The translations under genes and the position numbers were made by a program. From assembly GCA_965276005.1 (NCBI GenBank), contig OZ254962.1:2170001-2234000 (forward strand): 64,000 bases of DNA. Reading direction: 5' to 3'. The notes under the pieces were generated by a model. That model was not told where the DNA came from, searched no databases, and saw nothing but the letters and a program-made list of their open reading frames with translations. Below, piece by piece: positions 41,561 through 49,595 of this stretch; the stretch's first letter is position 1; each line of letters begins with the position of its first letter. The stretch is from G965232465 sp965276005. GTDB taxonomy: Bacteria > Pseudomonadota > Alphaproteobacteria > JAQWUY01.

Positions 41561-42535
41561 ATGTTATCTGTTGTCATTCCCGTTTACAATGAACAAGAAA
41601 ATTTACCGCTGTTGTTCGACAGAACCTATAAAGTGCTCGATGGGTTGCATATCCCCTATGAAATTGTGTTTACCAATGATGGCAGTACCGACGAATCGCT
41701 ACACTTATTACACCAGCAATACACCGCTCGCCCCGATGTGTCGTGTGTTATCGATTTCGAAAACAATTATGGACAGCACATGGCGATTATTGCCGGTTTT
41801 GAAAATGCTACAGGCGATTATATTATCACTATGGATGCGGATTTGCAAAACCCGCCCGAAGAAATAGGCAAAATTTTAACGGCGTTACAATCGGGGCACG
41901 ATGTGGTCGGCACTTATCGTGCCCACCGCCAAGACAGTTTTTTTCGCAAAAATGCCAGCCGTATTATCAACGGTATTCGCCACGCTATTACCAACATCGA
42001 AATGAAAGATCAAGGCTGTATGTTACGGGGCTATGCCCGCCCCATTGTACAGCGGATTTTAAAAACCCATGAAAGCAATATGTTTATTCCCGCTACCGCC
42101 CAGAGCTATGCGAAAAACCCAATAGAAATTGAAGTTGCCCATGCGGAGCGGGCATACGGGCAGAGCAAATATTCGTTGTACAGCCTGATTCGTTTAAACT
42201 TTGATTTAATGACCGGCTATTCGTTGGTGCCATTGCAAATATTTACCCTGTTTGGGGTGTTTGTGTCCGGCGGGTCGTTTGCTTTGTTCTTGCTGTTAAT
42301 GTATCGGCGATTGGTGATGGGGGCGGAAGCGGAAGGGGTATTTACCCTGTTTGCCATATTGTTTGGCTTAATTGGGGTGATCATCATCGGCATTGGCATT
42401 ATGGGCGAATACATCGGACGGATTTATCAACAAGTGCGGGGGCGACCCCGCTTCGAGATTCGCACTATTCACCGCCCCAATACCCAACCCAACCGCAAAA
42501 CCCAACCCAACCGCAAAAAACAGAAAACATCATAA
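41561..42535 (+). CDS. arnC: ArnC-type undecaprenyl-phosphate 4-deoxy-4-formamido-L-arabinose transferase
   Basis: Family 2 membrane-anchored glycosyltransferase of 324 residues. It is very close to ArnC over the whole length: SVVIPVYNEQENLPLLF, NYGQHMAIIAGF, GDYIITMDADLQNPPEEI (catalytic DAD), HRQDSFFRKNAS, QGCMLRGY, HAERAYGQSKYS, and two C-terminal membrane segments ending GEYIGRIYQQVRGRPRF. It transfers the formylated amino-arabinose to undecaprenyl phosphate. The extreme C-terminus is extended by a tandem TQPNRK repeat. It lies 5 bases before the formyltransferase gene. Confidence 0.9.
   Translation: MLSVVIPVYNEQENLPLLFDRTYKVLDGLHIPYEIVFTNDGSTDESLHLLHQQYTARPDVSCVIDFENNYGQHMAIIAGFENATGDYIITMDADLQNPPEEIGKILTALQSGHDVVGTYRAHRQDSFFRKNASRIINGIRHAITNIEMKDQGCMLRGYARPIVQRILKTHESNMFIPATAQSYAKNPIEIEVAHAERAYGQSKYSLYSLIRLNFDLMTGYSLVPLQIFTLFGVFVSGGSFALFLLLMYRRLVMGAEAEGVFTLFAILFGLIGVIIIGIGIMGEYIGRIYQQVRGRPRFEIRTIHRPNTQPNRKTQPNRKKQKTS
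42482..42517 (+). repeat. 18-base tandem repeat at the end of arnC
   Basis: Two exact copies of ACCCAACCCAACCGCAAA encode TQPNRK-TQPNRK in the basic cytoplasmic tail of the ArnC-like protein. The repeat is in frame and could vary in copy number without changing the catalytic part. Confidence 0.85.
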
Positions 42536-42540
42536 ATCGT

Positions 42541-43422
42541 ATGCGTGTTGTATTTTTCGGATATTCGGATATTGGCTATGAAGCGTTGTCGGCGTTAATT
42601 GCCCATAATGTCCCCGTAATCCGTGTGTATACCCATGCGGACAACCCCGATGAAAACAAATGGTTTCGAGATGTGGGGAAATTAGCGGCGGCACATACCA
42701 TACCCGTTTATACTCTCGTTCCTACAGTGCAAGACCTGCAGCGGTTGGGGGCGGATATGGTTATTTGTGCCTATTATAGACAGCTGTTGCCCACCGATTG
42801 GTTGCTCAGCCGCCCATTTGGGGCGTATAACATACACGGGTCGCTGTTGCCGGCATTTCGGGGGGCACAACCGACAAACTGGGCGGTGATAAGCGGTGCC
42901 AGTGAGACCGGTATCACCCTACACAAAATGGCAGAACATATCGATGGGGGCGACATAGTCGCACAAATAGCCGTACCGATTACCGCTACCGATACCGCCC
43001 ATACGGTGATGCAAAAAATCACCCCGTTGGCAGGGGTGTTAATCGCCGATAATATTACCGCTATGTTAAACGGTACGGTAACCGCTACCCCGCAAGATAT
43101 AATCCACGCCCGCATATACCCCCGCCGTACCGCCGCCGATGGTGCCATCGATTTTCGCATGAAAGCACAGGACATTTACAACCTTGTACGGGGCGTTTCA
43201 GAACCATACCCGGGGGCGTTTTTTTACCTGTGCGACCAGAAAATAACCGTTTGGGAAACGCATATAAACCCAGATATTACCACCGGCGTTACCGGCATGG
43301 TGCTATGTGAGGGGGCGATTAAGTGTGCCGACACCGCTATCACCCTCATGCGGGCAACCACCGACAACGGCGATGATGCGTTGCCGATGGTGAAGACGGG
43401 AACAATAGTACAAAATCCGTGA
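42541..43422 (+). CDS. UDP-L-Ara4N formyltransferase (ArnA N-terminal half as a separate protein)
   Basis: Formyl-tetrahydrofolate-dependent transferase of 293 residues, matching the N-terminal domain of bifunctional ArnA. The catalytic residues are in place: N97 and H99 in NIHGSLLPAFRG, and D135 in HIDGGDIVAQ. The substrate-side opening FGYSDIGYEAL and YTHADNPDENKWF also fit ArnA. In E. coli this domain and the decarboxylase are one 660-residue chain; here they are two genes separated by 73 bases holding a promoter. It starts 5 bases after arnC. Confidence 0.87.
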   Translation: MRVVFFGYSDIGYEALSALIAHNVPVIRVYTHADNPDENKWFRDVGKLAAAHTIPVYTLVPTVQDLQRLGADMVICAYYRQLLPTDWLLSRPFGAYNIHGSLLPAFRGAQPTNWAVISGASETGITLHKMAEHIDGGDIVAQIAVPITATDTAHTVMQKITPLAGVLIADNITAMLNGTVTATPQDIIHARIYPRRTAADGAIDFRMKAQDIYNLVRGVSEPYPGAFFYLCDQKITVWETHINPDITTGVTGMVLCEGAIKCADTAITLMRATTDNGDDALPMVKTGTIVQNP

Positions 43423-43435
43423 TGGCATAAATACA

Positions 43436-43464
43436 TGGACAAAATGTGTAAACCTGTGTATAAC
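43436..43464 (+). promoter_or_regulatory. Candidate promoter inside the arn set
   Basis: TGGACA (43436-43441), 17 bases, TATAAC (43459-43464), 31 bases before the ArnA C-terminal-type gene. Each box is 5/6. It would let the decarboxylase and deacetylase be expressed apart from arnC and the formyltransferase. Confidence 0.5.
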
Positions 43465-43495
43465 ACCATATATAACACAGCACAGGAACCATACT

Positions 43496-44542
43496 ATGAA
43501 GATTTTTATGACAGGGATAAACGGCTTTATCGGGGCAAATTTGCTAAGAGTCATTTTGCAAAAAACCGATTGGCAAGTGGTGGGCTTTGATATAAGCGAT
43601 AGCAACATTGCCCCTTTGTTACCCCATCAGCGGGTGCAATTTATCAAGGGCGATATTTTTACCAGCCGTGCCATTGTTCGGGACTGTGTACAAAAATGCG
43701 ATGTGGTGATACCGTTGGTTGCTATCGCTAATCCGTTGCTGTATGTACAACAGCCGTTACAAGTATTTCAATTGGATTTTGAAGAAAATCTTAAAATTGT
43801 CTATGATTGTATCGACTTTAAAACTCGACTTATATTTCCGTCTTCGTCCGAAGTGTACGGTATGTGTACGGACGCCCAGTTCGATGAAGACAGGTCGAAT
43901 TGTGTTACCGGGCCCATCAACAAACCCCGCTGGATTTATGCCACTAGCAAACAGATGCTAGATCGGGTTATTTATGCGGCGGGGCACCATCAGGGGTTAC
44001 AATTTACTTTGTTCCGCCCGTTTAATTTTATCGGTCCCTATCAGGACAACCCGTTTCACACGGGCAAACAAAATCGAGCCATTCCTACTTTTATATCGAA
44101 CATTTTATACGGCAACGATATTACATTGGTCAATGGGGGCAATCAAAAGCGGTGTTTTTTATATATCAAAGACGCTGTCGAGGGGCTGTTAAAAATCATT
44201 GCCAATGACAACGGCATAGCGGACGGGGAAATCTTTAATATTGGTGCCAGCGACAACGAATACAGCATTCGCCAAATTGCCGAAATGGTGCTAAACAGTG
44301 CGGAAAAAATTACCGATTATCAGGATGTAAAACAGCGGATTAAACTGGTTGTTACCGACCAAGATACATACTATGGCACTGGATACCAAGATGTAACCCG
44401 GCGGGTGCCCGCCATTGGCAAAGCCCTTGATATATTGGGGTGGCGACCGACAACGGAGATTGCCACCGCCATCGATGAAACGGTGCGGTTTTATGTACAG
44501 CACATGGCAGCCGCCCGCAACCATACCCCATACAATGACTAA
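43496..44542 (+). CDS. UDP-glucuronate decarboxylase of the ArnA C-terminal type
   Basis: NAD-dependent extended SDR of 348 residues, homologous to the ArnA C-terminal domain, which oxidatively decarboxylates UDP-glucuronate to the 4-keto-pentose. Matches include MTGINGFIGANL (nucleotide site), FPSSSEVYGMCTDAQFDED (S118, E119), NKPRWIYATSKQMLDRVIY (Y148, K152), FTLFRPFNFIGP, and YYGTGYQDVTRRVP, whose arginine corresponds to the catalytic arginine R619 of E. coli ArnA. It is a stand-alone protein here, 9 bases before arnD. It has its own candidate promoter. Confidence 0.9.
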   Translation: MKIFMTGINGFIGANLLRVILQKTDWQVVGFDISDSNIAPLLPHQRVQFIKGDIFTSRAIVRDCVQKCDVVIPLVAIANPLLYVQQPLQVFQLDFEENLKIVYDCIDFKTRLIFPSSSEVYGMCTDAQFDEDRSNCVTGPINKPRWIYATSKQMLDRVIYAAGHHQGLQFTLFRPFNFIGPYQDNPFHTGKQNRAIPTFISNILYGNDITLVNGGNQKRCFLYIKDAVEGLLKIIANDNGIADGEIFNIGASDNEYSIRQIAEMVLNSAEKITDYQDVKQRIKLVVTDQDTYYGTGYQDVTRRVPAIGKALDILGWRPTTEIATAIDETVRFYVQHMAAARNHTPYND

Positions 44543-44551
44543 ATAGCGTTT

Positions 44552-45451
44552 ATGACCAAGTATCTTGCCTTAAAAATTGATGTCGATACCCACCGTGGTA
44601 CTAGGGTGGGGGCACCGATGTTAGCGGATATATTACACAGCCGTCAGATAGCGGCAACTTGGCTGTGGTCGTTGGGTCCCGATACTACGGGGCGGGCGAT
44701 CTTTCGGGTATTTCGCCCCGGTTTTTTGCAAAAAGTATCCCGCACTTCCGTTGTATCCGTATACGGGCTGCGGTCGTTGTTATACGGTACGGTGTTGCCC
44801 GCCCCGCACATCGGCAACCGTAACAAAAGCATTATAAAATCTCTCGACATACCGCTGTTCGAACACGGGATTCACTGTTGGAATCACACCAAGTGGCAAG
44901 ACCGTATGTATACATGGGATAAACACCGTACGCATACGGAACTACAAAAAGCCCAACACATGTTTAGCGATATATTTGGCAGAGTGGCGGTATGTGCGGG
45001 GGCTCCGGGGTGGCAAGTACAGCCACAATCGCTGTACGCATACGATAAAATTGGTATACACTATGCGTCCGATACCCGTGCTATCGACAATGTCTGTAAA
45101 AACGCCCAACCGTTTTTGCCCCGCATGGGCGGACAACATTTTACCGCCCTGCAAATACCGTCTACCTTGCCCACCTTAGACGAACTCATCGGTCGTATAC
45201 ACTATCCCCTAAACAGCTTACAAGGACAGTATTTAAACTGGATACAACCGGGGTACAATGTGATGACCATCCACGCCGAACTAGAGGGCATGGCATATAT
45301 CACATGGTTTACCAAATTTATCGATGCGTGTATCGCCCAAGATATACAATTTGTAACATTAGGACACATATACAAGCAGACAACATCCCCCATAAGACGG
45401 GATATAACCATCGGTGCCATAGACGGGCGCAGTGGTGTTTTAGGGCTGTGA
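44552..45451 (+). CDS. arnD: ArnD-type deformylase
   Basis: NodB-fold polysaccharide deacetylase family member (299 residues) that removes the formyl group from undecaprenyl-phospho-Ara4FN. It fits ArnD from end to end: LKIDVDTHRGTRVGAPML (metal-site Asp pair), SLGPDTTGRAIFRVFRPGFL, EHGIHCWNHTKWQDR (metal histidines), GAPGWQVQPQSL and the ASDTRA segment. It is the last gene of the arn set in the window. ArnB (aminotransferase) and ArnT (transfer to lipid A) are not here. Confidence 0.9.
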   Translation: MTKYLALKIDVDTHRGTRVGAPMLADILHSRQIAATWLWSLGPDTTGRAIFRVFRPGFLQKVSRTSVVSVYGLRSLLYGTVLPAPHIGNRNKSIIKSLDIPLFEHGIHCWNHTKWQDRMYTWDKHRTHTELQKAQHMFSDIFGRVAVCAGAPGWQVQPQSLYAYDKIGIHYASDTRAIDNVCKNAQPFLPRMGGQHFTALQIPSTLPTLDELIGRIHYPLNSLQGQYLNWIQPGYNVMTIHAELEGMAYITWFTKFIDACIAQDIQFVTLGHIYKQTTSPIRRDITIGAIDGRSGVLGL

Positions 45452-45860
45452 TATGGTTGTATCTCTGTGAAAAAATAAAGAATCGACCCTAACCTGTTGT
45501 TATATATAACATAAAACATGTATATATACCCTAAAAAACCTCATATTTTGCATATACCTATTTGTTCGCATGTACTTTTTTTATGCGGCGACAAAATATG
45601 TATAACTAAACATAGCGTTACCATTTGCTGTGTGCGTTATTTATGGCAAAATCTACGACTATTTATAATATATTCAATGTGTTACTTAGTGTTACACAGT
45701 AAAAATGCTGTAAAAGAAGTATACTTTTAGTTGCTGTATATATATGATGTTTTGTACTATAAAATCCCTCGATACAATGTGTTATCTAAACATAATGGTA
45801 TAATAATACCAAAAAATATGCTACAATGCCATTAGCACATTGTAGAAAAGGCGAAACAAC
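45452..45860. other. AT-rich intergenic region with extended -10 and palindrome
   Basis: 409 bases without a convincing gene. A 70-codon frame at 45518-45730 is cysteine- and aromatic-rich and not protein-like. Near the right end GGTAT-AATA-ATACC (45797-45810) is a perfect inverted repeat that contains TATAAT with an upstream TG, a possible extended -10 promoter for the orphan ureD with a built-in operator. No good -35 is seen. Confidence 0.4.
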
Positions 45861-46724
45861 ATGGATTACAAGCAAAACACCAACAGCAACGATACAGGCG
45901 ATTATCGGGCGATGCTCGATATGGTATTTGAGTCCGCAGGGGGCAGAACCGTATTGTCCCGTTGTCAAAAGGTCGGTTCTCTCGATACGCAACCGCCCTT
46001 GTATCCAGAGGGCAATAGGAATATTTGCCACGCATATCTTATCCACCCTCCCGGCGGGGTTGTGGGGGGCGATGTATTGGATGTGCAGTGTACTTTAAAA
46101 TGTGGCACCCATGCGGTGATTACCACATCGGATAAAACCAAGTTTTACCGATGTGCCGAGCATGTCGCCGTGTATAAACAGGTACTCACCATCCATCCGC
46201 ATGCGGAATTGGAATATATTGTACAAGAAAACATGTTTTTCAATGGCTGCAACGCCCGTGTCGATATGTTGATCGATTGTAAATCGGGCGGTAAGTTTAT
46301 GGTGTGGGTGTGGCACTGTCAAGGTCAAACCGCCAATACAGAATATAAGCAAAATGGTACTATTCAAGGAAAAACCATCGTGCTGATGAATTCTAAGCCG
46401 GCGGTAGCAGAAAATATTTTGTTCGATTTCGATAACCCTATTACCATTTGCCAACAAGGTATCGAATACCCCGTGTCCGCATCGTTTTATATCAGCAACG
46501 ACACCCCGCACATGCTGAGAGATATTCGAAATATCATAGACGCCATGCCCTTTGATACCAGCGAAGGCATATGTGTAGCGTGTTTGGAAAACCATGTGAT
46601 TATTATCCGTATGTTTAGTACCACATCGGCGATCACCCGTATTGCCTTTACCAAAATATGGCAATACATTCGCAAGTCCCGTCACCAATCCGAAACCGCT
46701 ATACCCTGTATCTGGCGGGCATAA
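45861..46724 (+). CDS. Second, orphan UreD-like protein
   Basis: A 287-residue homologue of urease accessory protein UreD. It shares the blocks PPLYPEGNRNICHAYLIHPP, GGVVGGDVLDVQC, SDKTKFYRC, VQENMFFNGCNARVD and GGKFMVWVWHCQG with the ureD at 23297, but is clearly diverged. No other urease gene accompanies it; it lies between the arn set and the thu operon, about 22.5 kb from the main cluster. It could support the same urease under other conditions, serve a different nickel enzyme, or be a decaying duplicate. The frame is complete and undamaged, which argues against decay. ATG start with a weak AAGGCGA ribosome site. Confidence 0.85.
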   Translation: MDYKQNTNSNDTGDYRAMLDMVFESAGGRTVLSRCQKVGSLDTQPPLYPEGNRNICHAYLIHPPGGVVGGDVLDVQCTLKCGTHAVITTSDKTKFYRCAEHVAVYKQVLTIHPHAELEYIVQENMFFNGCNARVDMLIDCKSGGKFMVWVWHCQGQTANTEYKQNGTIQGKTIVLMNSKPAVAENILFDFDNPITICQQGIEYPVSASFYISNDTPHMLRDIRNIIDAMPFDTSEGICVACLENHVIIIRMFSTTSAITRIAFTKIWQYIRKSRHQSETAIPCIWRA

Positions 46725-46742
46725 GGGGCATGCTCATATAAC

Positions 46743-46785
46743 CTGCGGTTAGCGTCGTGGCGACGAATAAGAGTAATAACCACAG
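46743..46785. other. Possible structured RNA element
   Basis: CTGCGGTTA (46743-46751) pairs with TAACCACAG (46777-46785) with one mismatch and encloses a perfect CGTCG-TGG-CGACG hairpin (46753-46765). It begins 18 bases after the orphan ureD stop. There is no T tract. The rest of the 419-base gap to thuE is AT-rich and holds the thuE promoter; I see no gene in it. Confidence 0.4.
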
Positions 46786-46998
46786 CATGGAAAACCCCCC
46801 CCACTGCCCATAAACACACCAATAAAAGTATAGGCTATGGCACAAAATATTAGGCTTGGATATTGGTTGTTTATGGTGTGGAAATACACGCTAATTTCTC
46901 ATTTCTTATTGTTCGAATGTGATATTTTTTCGTATGTTATAGTAACAATTTGATAATTATAAAAAAATAGTAAATAAAATTAACGGGTAAAAAAAAGG

Positions 46999-47026
46999 TT
47001 GACATTTCACAAAAATGTAGTATAAC
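46999..47026 (+). promoter_or_regulatory. thu operon promoter with inverted repeat in the spacer
   Basis: TTGACA (46999-47004), 16 bases, TATAAC (47021-47026), with a 118-base leader before thuE. The spacer contains the perfect inverted repeat ACATTT-CACAA-AAATGT (47002-47018), overlapping the -35 and ideally placed for a repressor such as a sugar-responsive regulator; none is encoded nearby. Confidence 0.65.
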
Positions 47027-47143
47027 TTAGTGTACAGTTTCAAGTGATGTTGTGCAGTTAGAACAAAGTACCTACTTCATCTTAGAGAAAACGCCATAAT
47101 CAAATAAAAAGTACATTGTTCAACATTATTGAGGAGAGATCTT

Positions 47144-48400
47144 ATGAAAATTACTAAAATCCTATTGGCTTTAGGCGTTTTTGGTGCGTTTGCATTTTCT
47201 GCGTCTGCGGCTGAGCTTAAATATGTGCTCCATGTAGGGGACAAGGAGCAAGACTTAAAAAAACTCTTTAAACAATGGGAAGATAAGACCGGCAACACCG
47301 TTAAAATAATCCCAGCAGTTGACGATTATAACGATCGCTTCGCACAGATCCGTCTGTGGTTATCCAGCCAAGCGTCGAATGTTGATTTATATCAGGTTGA
47401 TGTGACTTGGGCGGGAAGTCTGGCGAAACATTTGGTCGATTTAAAACAGGATGCCAAGTATGTGGCTCCGTTACACTTTAAGTCTGTGATTGAATCACAA
47501 ACATCTGATGGTCGTTTGATTGCGTTACCTCTGTATACAGATGCACCGGCGATGTTTTATCGCAAAGACTTATTGGCGAAGTATAACAAGCGGGTACCTA
47601 CGACTTGGAAAGAATTTACCGAAACGGCACAATATATCCAAGACGAGGAACGCAAAGCCGGCAACGACAAAATGTGGGGCTTTACTTTTCAAGGTCGGGT
47701 TGGATCCCTGTCCTACAACGGTCTAGAGTGGGTACATTCTTATGGCGGTGGCAGCATCGTTGAATCTGACGGTACCATTTCCATTAACAACCAAAATACG
47801 ATTGATGCCTTAAAGATGGTAAAATCTTGGATAGGAACCATTGCACCGAAAGGGGTGTTGGCGTATGCCGAAGAAGAATCCCGTGCGGTTTGGCAAAATG
47901 GCAATGCCGTATTCCACCGTCAATGGCCATATGCGTACTTCTTGGGGGCGATGGATGGCAGCCCCATTAAGGGCAAATTCGGGGTGGCAAACATTCCCGG
48001 TAAAAACGAAGGGCAATCCGCACATACCCTAGGTGGGTGGAATATTGCCGTGTCCAAATACTCGAAAAATGTGGATGCTGCGAAATCATTTGCCGTGTGG
48101 CTAGCACAACCAGAAATCCAAAAGCAATATGTCATGTTACGGGGGGATTTGCCGACGGCATTATCTTTGTATGAGGATGCCGATGTACGGGCGAAAATTC
48201 CTTGGGTCGTCGACTGGAAAGCGTTCTTTTTGAAAGCGGTACCACGCCCAAGTGCACCCACGAAAACCAAATATAACGAAGTGGCAGGCAAGTTTTCAAC
48301 AGCCGTACACAACGCTATTTCTGGTAACGGTAGTGTAGAAGAAAATATCGAACTACTAGAAGCACAGCTGATAAAACTGAAAGGTAGAGGTTGGGAATGA
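47144..48400 (+). CDS. thuE: Disaccharide ABC transporter binding protein ThuE-like
   Basis: Periplasmic sugar-binding protein (418 residues, MalE/ThuE class). A Sec signal peptide (about 1-22, ending SASA) precedes LKYVLHVGDKEQDLKKLFKQ; the domain has the extracellular solute-binding family 1 motif YGGGSIVESDG and AVWQNGNAVFHRQWPYAY. Order and partners match thuE-F-G-K-A-B for trehalose, maltitol and sucrose uptake in Sinorhizobium; the sugar here is inferred from that. The frame opens 15 bases earlier, but ATG 47144 lies a proper distance from GAGGAG. A 216-base gap with a hairpin and possible promoter separates it from the permease genes. Confidence 0.87.
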   Translation: MKITKILLALGVFGAFAFSASAAELKYVLHVGDKEQDLKKLFKQWEDKTGNTVKIIPAVDDYNDRFAQIRLWLSSQASNVDLYQVDVTWAGSLAKHLVDLKQDAKYVAPLHFKSVIESQTSDGRLIALPLYTDAPAMFYRKDLLAKYNKRVPTTWKEFTETAQYIQDEERKAGNDKMWGFTFQGRVGSLSYNGLEWVHSYGGGSIVESDGTISINNQNTIDALKMVKSWIGTIAPKGVLAYAEEESRAVWQNGNAVFHRQWPYAYFLGAMDGSPIKGKFGVANIPGKNEGQSAHTLGGWNIAVSKYSKNVDAAKSFAVWLAQPEIQKQYVMLRGDLPTALSLYEDADVRAKIPWVVDWKAFFLKAVPRPSAPTKTKYNEVAGKFSTAVHNAISGNGSVEENIELLEAQLIKLKGRGWE

Positions 48401-48427
48401 TAATCCATTCTAATACTTAAAAACACA

Positions 48428-48465
48428 ACAGGGCGGGTTTTACGAGAGTAACGGTCTCGTCCTGT
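48428..48465 (+). other. Hairpin between thuE and thuF
   Basis: ACAGG (48428-48432) pairs with CCTGT (48461-48465), and within it ACGAGA (48442-48447) pairs with TCTCGT (48455-48460). No T tract follows. Such a structure after a binding-protein gene usually reduces downstream expression or protects the upstream message. A further repeat AACGGT-N9-ACCGTT occurs at 48562-48582. Confidence 0.5.
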
Positions 48466-48481
48466 ATCTTACAGCACATTT

Positions 48482-48510
48482 TTGTCATAATGCTATGCTG
48501 TCCTTAATAA
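48482..48510 (+). promoter_or_regulatory. Possible internal promoter before thuF
   Basis: TTGTCA (48482-48487), 17 bases, TAATAA (48505-48510), 107 bases before thuF, within the 216-base gap. Boxes are imperfect (5/6 and 4/6). Confidence 0.35.
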
Positions 48511-48616
48511 CAAGGTTATAGTCGGTGTGAGATACAAAAAAATACAATATTTGGCATAGATAACGGTGCTTCGTATACCGTTTCTGGTCATATTTATATA
48601 CAAACGAGAGCCATAA

Positions 48617-49585
48617 ATGTTGCTTGATATTAAATTATTTTTTCAAAATTTTTGGATGCCAAAAACGCTTACCCTGCACCAACGGCAGGTGCGGTCGGCG
48701 TGGCTATTTTTGATACCAGCATGTATGGGGCTGATGTTGGTTGCCGGCTGGCCGTTGTTTAGATCCATATACTTTTCGTTTACAGATGCGTCTCTAGGGG
48801 ATTTATACAACCACGAATTTGTTGGATTTGACAATTACCTATCGTATATGAAGCTAAAATCAGGCAGGGTAATATGGGATGGGACTTTGGCGGATCCCAC
48901 ATGGTGGAATGCCGTTTGGAATACCATTCGTTTTACCCTTATCTCCGTACCACTAGAAACATTTTTGGGCATTGTGATTGCCATTATGTTACATGTAGAA
49001 TATGTGGGGCGGGGGCTTATGCGAGCCATTATTTTGGTGCCATGGGCTATCCCAACGGTGGTTGCTGCAAAAATGTGGGCGTGGATGTTCCACGATCAAT
49101 ATGGGATTATCAATGATGCGTTGCTAAGATTACATATTATTTCTGAACCTGTTATTTGGATGGTCAATTTACATACGGCTATGTGGGTTGTCATTGTTGC
49201 AGATGTGTGGAAAAACACTTCTTTTGTGGCATTGTTATGCCTTGCAGGGTTGCAGATGCTACCCCACGATATGTACGAAGCCGCAAAAATTGACGGTATT
49301 CACCCCATTAAAGTATTTTGGAAGGTTACATTGCCGTTGTTGGTACCTGCGATTTTGGTGGCAATGATTTTTCGTACTTTGGATGCATTACGGATTTTTG
49401 ATCTGGTGTATTTATTAACGCCTAATTCCACAGCGACAAAAACCATGTCTGTGGTGACTCGTGAAAACTTGATTGAATACGATAATTTTGCCTATGGTTC
49501 GGCACAGTCTACCCTATTGTTTTTGATTATTGCTTTGTTTGTAGTATTCTATTTATATTATGCCAAATGGGTTACAAAAGATTAA
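48617..49585 (+). CDS. thuF: Disaccharide ABC transporter permease ThuF-like
   Basis: MalF-class inner-membrane permease of 322 residues with about six segments. The cytoplasmic EAA loop that docks on the ATPase is YEAAKIDGIHPIKVFWKVTLP (YEAAKIDGIHP then IKVFWKVTLP). It pairs with the MalG-class permease whose ATG lies 10 bases past its stop. Context identifies it as the thuF equivalent. Confidence 0.87.
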   Translation: MLLDIKLFFQNFWMPKTLTLHQRQVRSAWLFLIPACMGLMLVAGWPLFRSIYFSFTDASLGDLYNHEFVGFDNYLSYMKLKSGRVIWDGTLADPTWWNAVWNTIRFTLISVPLETFLGIVIAIMLHVEYVGRGLMRAIILVPWAIPTVVAAKMWAWMFHDQYGIINDALLRLHIISEPVIWMVNLHTAMWVVIVADVWKNTSFVALLCLAGLQMLPHDMYEAAKIDGIHPIKVFWKVTLPLLVPAILVAMIFRTLDALRIFDLVYLLTPNSTATKTMSVVTRENLIEYDNFAYGSAQSTLLFLIIALFVVFYLYYAKWVTKD

Positions 49586-49595
49586 GGAAGAGTGT

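Noticed and set aside
45518..45730. 70-codon frame in the gap after arnD
   Set aside because: Cysteine- and aromatic-rich, no ribosome site, no coupling to neighbours; it looks like random AT-rich sequence.
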